DNA of 64,000 nt from Rhodobacter sp. Lineage in GTDB: Bacteria > Pseudomonadota > Alphaproteobacteria > Rhodobacterales > Rhodobacteraceae. Under the pieces are notes generated by a model, which saw only the letters and a program-made list of their open reading frames with translations, made no database searches and was not told the origin of the DNA. Positions 59,216 to 64,000 of this stretch are shown in pieces (within the stretch, counting starts at the first letter, position 1; every line of letters starts with the position of its first letter). Made by a program: the position numbers and the translations under genes. The stretch is from positions 1-64,000 of the forward strand of contig JAIXUH010000014.1 of NCBI GenBank assembly GCA_027484145.1, given 5' to 3'.

Positions 59216-59998
59216 TCAGCGATCCTTCCGCATCAGCAGCCATTGCGCGGTGACGCCAAGCATCAGCGAAAAGGCAAAGACCATTGTCCCCAGCGCGTTG
59301 ATCGTCGGGTCAAACCCGGTGACAAGGGTTGTCCAGATCTTGATGGGCAGGGTGATCGAAAAGTTGGTCAGGAAATAGGCGATCACGAATTCGTCGAAGG
59401 CGAAGGTGAAACACAGGATGAAGGTCGCCAGCAATGAGGCGCGACAGGCGGGCAGGATCACGTCCATGATAGCCCGCAGGCGGGATGCGCCAAGTGCCCA
59501 GGCGGCCTCTTCGTGCGATTTCGGCAGCTGCGCGATCCGGTTGCGCAGGTTCAAAACGGCCAGCGGCAGGACGTAAAGCACCTGGCCCACTCCGGCGAGC
59601 GGGAGCGAGGGTTGCAGGCCTAGCATCGTTGTCCAAATGCGCAGGGCGATGCCGACCAGCAGCAAAGGCACCGCCAATGGCGCAAGGACCAGAAGCGTAA
59701 AGGCGGTCTTGCCGGGAAAGCGGGCATTGACCAGAGAATAGGCGCAGGCAAAGCCGATCAGCGTGGCGGCAAGGCTGACTATCCCAGCAAGCAGGACGGA
59801 ATTCAGGAACCCTGCCGAATATTGCCCATCGGTAAAGACGCGGCCGTACCATTCGGTTGTATAGGCCGGGATCGGCAGGATCTGATATCGGGCGGCCGAG
59901 AAGGAAAACACCGCCATCACCCCGATCGGCAGATAGATCACCGCCGCCGTGATCCAGAACAGCAGCGCAAGCGCTCGGGACGTGATCGCGCCGGTCAT
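59216..59998 (-). CDS. ABC transporter permease, PotC type (second system)
   Basis: A 260-aa inner-membrane permease. The N-terminal helix (LALLFWITAAVIYLPIGVMAVFSF) precedes several further helices, and the EAA loop reads EEAAWALGASRLRAIMDVILP near residue 175, followed by FAFDEFVIAYFLT typical of PotC/YdcV. I chose ATG 59998 because it forms an ATGA overlap with the upstream permease stop. The frame stays open for another 270 codons upstream, but that is antisense-like sequence within the partner permease. Confidence 0.92.
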   Translation of the reverse strand: MTGAITSRALALLFWITAAVIYLPIGVMAVFSFSAARYQILPIPAYTTEWYGRVFTDGQYSAGFLNSVLLAGIVSLAATLIGFACAYSLVNARFPGKTAFTLLVLAPLAVPLLLVGIALRIWTTMLGLQPSLPLAGVGQVLYVLPLAVLNLRNRIAQLPKSHEEAAWALGASRLRAIMDVILPACRASLLATFILCFTFAFDEFVIAYFLTNFSITLPIKIWTTLVTGFDPTINALGTMVFAFSLMLGVTAQWLLMRKDR

Positions 59999-60840
59999 GA
60001 CTGCAACCTTGTGCCGCGCACCAAAAGCAGAAGCGGTGCCACGCAAAGCAGGATCACGATCACCAGCACCGACGCCAGCGTTGCCGCCATCGGCAGGTCG
60101 TAGGTGCCCTTCAGCACCGACAGCATGACCTGCGCGAGCACCGGTTGCAGCCCGCCACCCAAAAGCGTGGGCACCGCGTAGTCGCCCACCGCGACGATAA
60201 AGGTCAGGGCGGCCCCGATGATCCAGCCCGGCAGGGCGAGTGGCAGCACAACCTCGCGGAAGGCCGTCCAGCCGGTGCCGCCCAGAACCGCGTTCGCCTC
60301 GATCAGGCGGCGGTCGATGGTGACCATGCTGGAATAGACCATCAGCGTGATCAGCATGATGCCGAACAGCGTCAGACCGAAGATGGAGGCAGGCAGGCTG
60401 TAAAGGAACCCAAGACTGACATCCGCCCCGGTCAAGTTGCGCAGTCCGGCCCCAACGATGCCGCTGTCGGCCAGCACCATCTGCCAGGAAAAGGCGCGGA
60501 TGGTGAAGCTGGTCCAGAACGGGGCAACCAGCACGAACAGCAGCAGAACCCGCCGCCGTTCGGTGACGCAAAAGGCCAGATACCAGGCCAATGGCCAAGC
60601 CAGAAGCGTCGCAATGGTCACCACCGACAGTGCAAGGATCAGCGAGCGCAGCAGGGCATCGGTCAGCGTCGCCTCGCTTGCGAAGGTGCGATAGTTCGCC
60701 AGTGTCAGGCCGGAATTGCCTTCGGCCGTCAGGGAAAGACCAAGCGTATAAAGGATCGGCAGCAGGAAAAACCCCGCTATCAGCACCAGCGCGGGCAGGA
60801 TGCCCTGCCACAAATTGGCAACCGGCGGGCGGGTCATCAC
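59995..60840 (-). CDS. ABC transporter permease, PotB type (second system)
   Basis: A 281-aa permease with a first helix near residues 10-33 (LWQGILPALVLIAGFFLLP), FWTSFTIRAFSWQMVL in the middle and an EAA loop EANAVLGGTGWTAFREVVLP near residue 190. GDYAVPTLLGGG follows, as in PotB-type proteins. It starts at GTG 60840, overlapping the cyclase stop by GTGA; an ATG one codon inside is the alternative. It forms the channel with the downstream permease. Confidence 0.92.
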   Translation of the reverse strand: MMTRPPVANLWQGILPALVLIAGFFLLPILYTLGLSLTAEGNSGLTLANYRTFASEATLTDALLRSLILALSVVTIATLLAWPLAWYLAFCVTERRRVLLLFVLVAPFWTSFTIRAFSWQMVLADSGIVGAGLRNLTGADVSLGFLYSLPASIFGLTLFGIMLITLMVYSSMVTIDRRLIEANAVLGGTGWTAFREVVLPLALPGWIIGAALTFIVAVGDYAVPTLLGGGLQPVLAQVMLSVLKGTYDLPMAATLASVLVIVILLCVAPLLLLVRGTRLQS

Positions 60841-62168
60841 CAGTCGACCAGCAAGGTCCGCATCATGGCCCCGTCAATACAGTTGGTGCGCAAAGGAATG
60901 GCCAGAAGATAGGGCCGGTCCGATCCCCAAAGGCCGATATCGCGCAGGTCTTCGACAAAGGGCACATTGCGGGCAAAGACCGCGTGGTGAGTGACAAATT
61001 CGCGGTTGTAGACGTGCCGGTAGGGCATCTCGCGCGCGACGTGATCTTGCGGGAAATCGATCACGATGGCCTTTGGTCCCTGATCCAGCAACCAGTTGGC
61101 CGCTGCCACCTCTAGATTGGGGGCCGCCAGATGCCAGGTGCGGCTTTCATACCCCATGCGGTTGGTCAGGTCTGACCGCAGCACCACCATGTCGCCGGGC
61201 TGGACTGCCCCGGCGCGGGCGGAAATGATCTCGGGCGTCAGCGGCGTAGGCAGGGGCAGATCGGACAGGTCGATGATCTTGGTACGGCCCGTAAAGACAT
61301 CCAGCCCCTCGTTCGGCAACTCTTGCATGGTCATCCCGTCGCGGCGCATGTGGCGCGGCGCATCGCAATGCGTGAACCCATGGCCCCGCACGGTGAAATG
61401 GATCTCATCCCGGTCAAGTCGCGTGGCGGGGTCGGCGTCGTTCACATCGATGAACCAGCGCCAATGGTTGAACAGGGGGGTCGAGACATCGAGCATCCGC
61501 GGGTTGTCTTTTGGCCAGTCGGTAAAGGCCACCGGGCGGCAGGGCGAAGTCGTCGCGCGTGGAATGGCCAGCGGCAGCGACAGAAGGAACACTTCGGCCT
61601 GCGCGATGGACGACAGGTTCATCGCGTTCTCGGTCACCAACAGGCCCGCGCCATGCAGTGCTGCGCGGAAGGCAAAGTTCGGGTTCGGGATGTCGCCATC
61701 AAACAGCGGGCGGCGCGGAGTGATCGGGTCACACGGAATATCCAGCACCACATGGGCATAGCCTGCAGCGGCGATCAGTGGGGCAAGGCCTGCGTCAAAC
61801 ACCGGAACTTCGCGCCAATAGGCCAGATGGCTGTTGCGGTGACGGTCGGCATGGCTGGTGCGCAGGATCAAAAGCTTGCGCCGCGCCGGGTTTGCCAGAT
61901 GCGGGCGCAGGTCATCTGCCGTGATGCGCGGCCCTGTAGCATCCAATACAGTGGCCACCCCGGCAACCGCATCCAAGGGATAGGCATCCAACCGCATCGC
62001 CCCTGCGATGCGCCAGCCTGGCGCTGACACAAAGGAAAACCCCGAACCGCGCCACTTCAGGCCAAATTCTTGGAACTCGTCCCCGCGACCGGGATCCTGA
62101 CTGACAAAGGAATGGCTTTGCCAGTGGAAATGCGGCTCGATGGTCTGGGCGCAATCGATGATCGGCAT
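60837..62168 (-). CDS. Fused double cyclase-family hydrolase (kynurenine-formamidase-like)
   Basis: A 443-aa protein made of two cyclase/formamidase-like halves. The C-terminal half (about residues 225-443) has the metal motif GHGFTHCDAPRHM followed by IIDLSDLPLPTPLT, and a FPQDHVAREMPYR segment. It looks catalytically competent for hydrolysis of an amide or lactone. The N-terminal half keeps the fold signature (FDAGLAPLIAAAGYAHVVLDIPCD, LHGAGLLVTENAMNLSSI) but lacks the His-rich motif and is probably structural or regulatory. It lies between the binding-protein and permease genes, so it most likely acts on the imported compound in the cytosol. The substrate is unknown. Confidence 0.82.
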   Translation of the reverse strand: MPIIDCAQTIEPHFHWQSHSFVSQDPGRGDEFQEFGLKWRGSGFSFVSAPGWRIAGAMRLDAYPLDAVAGVATVLDATGPRITADDLRPHLANPARRKLLILRTSHADRHRNSHLAYWREVPVFDAGLAPLIAAAGYAHVVLDIPCDPITPRRPLFDGDIPNPNFAFRAALHGAGLLVTENAMNLSSIAQAEVFLLSLPLAIPRATTSPCRPVAFTDWPKDNPRMLDVSTPLFNHWRWFIDVNDADPATRLDRDEIHFTVRGHGFTHCDAPRHMRRDGMTMQELPNEGLDVFTGRTKIIDLSDLPLPTPLTPEIISARAGAVQPGDMVVLRSDLTNRMGYESRTWHLAAPNLEVAAANWLLDQGPKAIVIDFPQDHVAREMPYRHVYNREFVTHHAVFARNVPFVEDLRDIGLWGSDRPYLLAIPLRTNCIDGAMMRTLLVDW

Positions 62169-62229
62169 TCGTCACCTTGGGGGGATGGCCGCGCCCGAAC
62201 AAGGGCGCAGCCAGAGGGTTGGCAAGGTC

Positions 62230-63333
62230 TCAGGCGTTCTTGAAGCTTTCCCACGAAGACAGCCATTCGGCATCATTGTCAGGCATCTTGCGCGGCGACA
62301 GGTTCGCCATGAACACCTTGTCGAACTTCTCAAGGTCGGCAAGGTTCAAAAGCTCGCGCTTGTCCATTGGCAAGGCTTCGGCAGCCATTTTGTTCGGCAC
62401 CATGGAGTAATAGGTCTTTGCAACCGCCAGCTTCGACTGGAACACCGGGCCCGAGATGTATTGCAGGAACTTGATCGCGTTCTCCGGGCGCGGGGTATTG
62501 GCCGCGATGCAAGGCGCCTGATCCCAGGTCACGCCACCTTCTTTCGGCACCACGGCCTTGAACGGCAGACCGCTGTCGAACATGCCCGCCTGCACCCACT
62601 CGCCTGCGATGGCCAGATCGAACGACCCGCCTGCCAGTGCCTGCTGCACTTGGCTTGTCCCGCCCACCATGCCGACCTGTGGGCGCAGCGTTGCCATGGT
62701 TTCCCCCAGCTTGCCAAAAGCTGCGGCATCCAGATCATAGGGATTGGCATTGCCGTTGAACTTCGAGATGCAGCCCATGTTCGGCAGATACCAGTCAAAC
62801 AGCGCAACCTTGCCCTTCACCTTTTCGTCAAACAAAAGCGCCCAGGACGAGGCATCTTCTTCACTGTATTTGGTGTGGTTGTAGGTGATGCCGTAGTAGC
62901 CGAAGCGGTTCACGATGGCATAGCGCTTGCCATCCACCATCGTCGGCGCCCAGTTGGCGATAATCGGGAAGTAATCCGCCAGCGGATAATCGGCATCGTT
63001 CAGCGCCATCAGCACACCCTCGGCCGCGGCCTTGGGGATGAAGGACGAGGTCGGCGTCATCACGTCAAAGGTGCCCGGCGGTGAGGTTTTGACCAGAGCA
63101 ACCATCTCTTCGTCCGACCCGTCATGGATCTTGAGGTTGACCGTAATCCCGGTTTCGGCAGTGAACGCGTCCAGCATTCCCGGTTCTTCATAACCACCAA
63201 AAGCCAGAACGTTCACCACCTTGTCTTGTGCATGGGCAGGGCGGTTCCAAAGCCACGGCAGCGCCACGGCCGCACCAGTAGCGGTCGTCAGAAGCTTGCG
63301 CCGGCTGATGGTCGAAAGAGGGGTGTTGGACAT
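62230..63333 (-). CDS. Periplasmic substrate-binding protein, PotD-like, Tat-exported (second system)
   Basis: A 367-aa binding protein. The Tat signal is SRRKLLTTATGAAVALPWLW with an AHA-Q cleavage region. The mature protein starts VVNVLAFGGYEEPG and contains PGTFDVMTPTSSFIPKAAAEG, RFGYYGITYNHTKYS and AGEWVQAGMF. It is the first gene of the leftward operon (binding protein, cyclase, permeases, ATPase, aminotransferase, GntR). It shares overall layout with the binding protein at 5014-6141 but is clearly diverged, so the two importers probably have different ligands. Confidence 0.92.
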   Translation of the reverse strand: MSNTPLSTISRRKLLTTATGAAVALPWLWNRPAHAQDKVVNVLAFGGYEEPGMLDAFTAETGITVNLKIHDGSDEEMVALVKTSPPGTFDVMTPTSSFIPKAAAEGVLMALNDADYPLADYFPIIANWAPTMVDGKRYAIVNRFGYYGITYNHTKYSEEDASSWALLFDEKVKGKVALFDWYLPNMGCISKFNGNANPYDLDAAAFGKLGETMATLRPQVGMVGGTSQVQQALAGGSFDLAIAGEWVQAGMFDSGLPFKAVVPKEGGVTWDQAPCIAANTPRPENAIKFLQYISGPVFQSKLAVAKTYYSMVPNKMAAEALPMDKRELLNLADLEKFDKVFMANLSPRKMPDNDAEWLSSWESFKNA

Positions 63334-63395
63334 GGTCGTGAATCCCTGTTTGTGATTTGTTGAGCTTTACATGAGAACTTGCTTCTAACGGCGTT

Positions 63396-63412
63396 TTGTT
63401 GACAATCAACAA
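63396..63412. promoter_or_regulatory. 17-bp inverted repeat, candidate GntR operator
   Basis: A perfect 7-bp inverted repeat, TTGTTGA-CAA-TCAACAA, lies between the divergent binding-protein and aminotransferase genes. Length and 3-bp centre suit FCD-type GntR regulators, one of which is encoded at the end of the leftward operon. It overlaps the -35 of the rightward promoter described next, a repressor-like position. Confidence 0.55.
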
Positions 63413-63428
63413 TATGGCGGACTACACT
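63399..63428 (+). promoter_or_regulatory. Predicted promoter for the class I/II aminotransferase
   Basis: TTGACA at 63399-63404, an 18-bp spacer and TACACT at 63423-63428 (four of six -10 consensus bases). The start codon at 63531 is about 100 bp downstream. The -35 lies inside the inverted repeat, so regulator binding there should block it. Confidence 0.45.
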
Positions 63429-63530
63429 TACGGTCAACGAATTGTATCAGGAGCCATCCGGACAAGGTTCGGCACCTCGGACCATGTGCTTACGAAAGAT
63501 GTTAAAAGTGGCAAGTAAAGCGATAATGGC

Positions 63531-64000
63531 ATGAAAAATGGGCAGACAGCGGAGCCGCCGTCTCCTACCTTCATCGCACCAAAGGCCTTCCGGCGGTCCC
63601 CGACTTTGGCGCTTGTCGACCAGATGGAAGCTGCCCGGCAAGCAGGGCAGGATGTCATTTCGCTTTCAACGCCGAGCTTTCCGCAGAGTGTAAACCTGCC
63701 ATTGGCTCCGTTGTCGCTGGGGCTGCGGCTATCCGCCCCCGAAGGTGATCCGGGGCTACGTCACGCGGCCCGCGCGGGGCTGTTTGGCCGATGGGAGTTG
63801 CCCGATCATGACCTGTGCATCACAGCCGGGGCAAAGGCGGCACTATTTGCCATTCTGCGCATTGTGGATGACCCCGGCGCCCGCGTGATTGTCACGGCGC
63901 CCGCCTGGCCAAGCTATGATGACATCGTTCAAATGGCCGGGCATATGCCCGTTGCCTTCTGGACACGCGCCGAAGACGGGTTTCGCCTTGATCCAGCAGG
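63531..64000 (+). CDS. Class I/II PLP-dependent aminotransferase, 5' part only
   Basis: An open frame of 156 complete codons running off the right edge. The N-terminal arm (RRSPTLALVDQMEAARQAGQ, then VISLSTPSFPQ) is followed by the DPGLRHAARAGLFGRWELP segment, ITAGAKAALFAILRIV and VIVTAPAWPSYDDIVQMAG, which match the substrate and PLP-binding start of aspartate/aromatic aminotransferase-fold enzymes. The catalytic Lys would lie beyond the window. The ATG at 63531 is the best in-frame start; the ribosome-binding sequence before it is weak. It is divergent from the second ABC operon and probably co-regulated with it. Confidence 0.82.
   Translation, partial: MKNGQTAEPPSPTFIAPKAFRRSPTLALVDQMEAARQAGQDVISLSTPSFPQSVNLPLAPLSLGLRLSAPEGDPGLRHAARAGLFGRWELPDHDLCITAGAKAALFAILRIVDDPGARVIVTAPAWPSYDDIVQMAGHMPVAFWTRAEDGFRLDPA

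Noticed and set aside
59999-60811. 531-aa fused protein ahead of the second PotC-type permease
   Set aside because: The extension is a shadow frame of the partner permease; the permease starts at 59998.
1-64000. Insertion sequences, integrases, CRISPR arrays, tRNA attachment sites
   Set aside because: Looked for at both cluster borders and in gaps; none recognised, so mobility of the cluster is not supported by this window.

Overview
The window looks like chromosomal DNA of a high-GC alphaproteobacterium, most likely Rhodobacterales-like. The evidence is the family flavour and codon use of the ABC importers, Tat-exported binding proteins, BtpA-type barrel and AcuI/YhdH-type reductase. No rRNA, tRNA, CRISPR, IS or phage gene was seen. 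Three blocks are visible.

Block 1 (about 0.2-10.9 kb) handles small nitrogenous compounds. A leftward operon encodes a polyamine-type ABC importer (binding protein, two permeases, ATPase), a PuuE-like deacetylase and a CodA-like amidohydrolase. Divergent from it, beyond a LysR regulator, lie a BtpA-family protein, an APRT-like phosphoribosyltransferase and a PRPP synthetase. This is a plausible uptake, ring-processing and salvage set for a nucleobase-like compound. A TetR regulator and one weak small ORF follow.

Block 2 (about 11.4-54.4 kb) is the centrepiece: a rightward trans-AT polyketide synthase cluster behind a near-consensus promoter (11407-11436), with tightly coupled genes. Order: MDR reductase, tandem AT-AT-ER, stand-alone ACP, AsnB-type amidotransferase, PKS1 (2985 aa), PKS2 (7095 aa), HAD phosphatase, ABC exporter, then a DUF697/SPFH/receptor-like membrane gene set with a 53-aa protein, and a convergent Sfp-type phosphopantetheinyl transferase. 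The logic matches glutarimide polyketides. ACP plus amidotransferase would make a malonamyl starter, module 1 (KS-DH-KR-ACP) an unsaturated chain, and module 2 (KS-B-ACP) the branch that closes the glutarimide ring. Modules 3-9 extend the chain; module 3 is split between PKS1 and PKS2, and module 8 carries three ACPs. The assembly line has no thioesterase. It ends in an AfsA-like double hot-dog domain directly after a non-reducing module and just before a phosphatase gene. That predicts release by condensation of a beta-ketoacyl chain with a C3 phosphate such as DHAP, to give a butenolide that is then dephosphorylated. The combination resembles gladiofungin/gladiostatin of Burkholderia gladioli, but here it sits in an alphaproteobacterium with its own module order.

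Block 3 (about 54.5-64 kb) is a second amine-related region. It contains a flavin amine oxidase, then a leftward operon with a second polyamine-type ABC importer, a fused double cyclase, a class III aminotransferase and a GntR regulator. A class I/II aminotransferase diverges from it and runs off the right edge. A 17-bp inverted repeat between the divergent genes is a likely operator. All functions are inferred by reading sequence motifs, without database searches.
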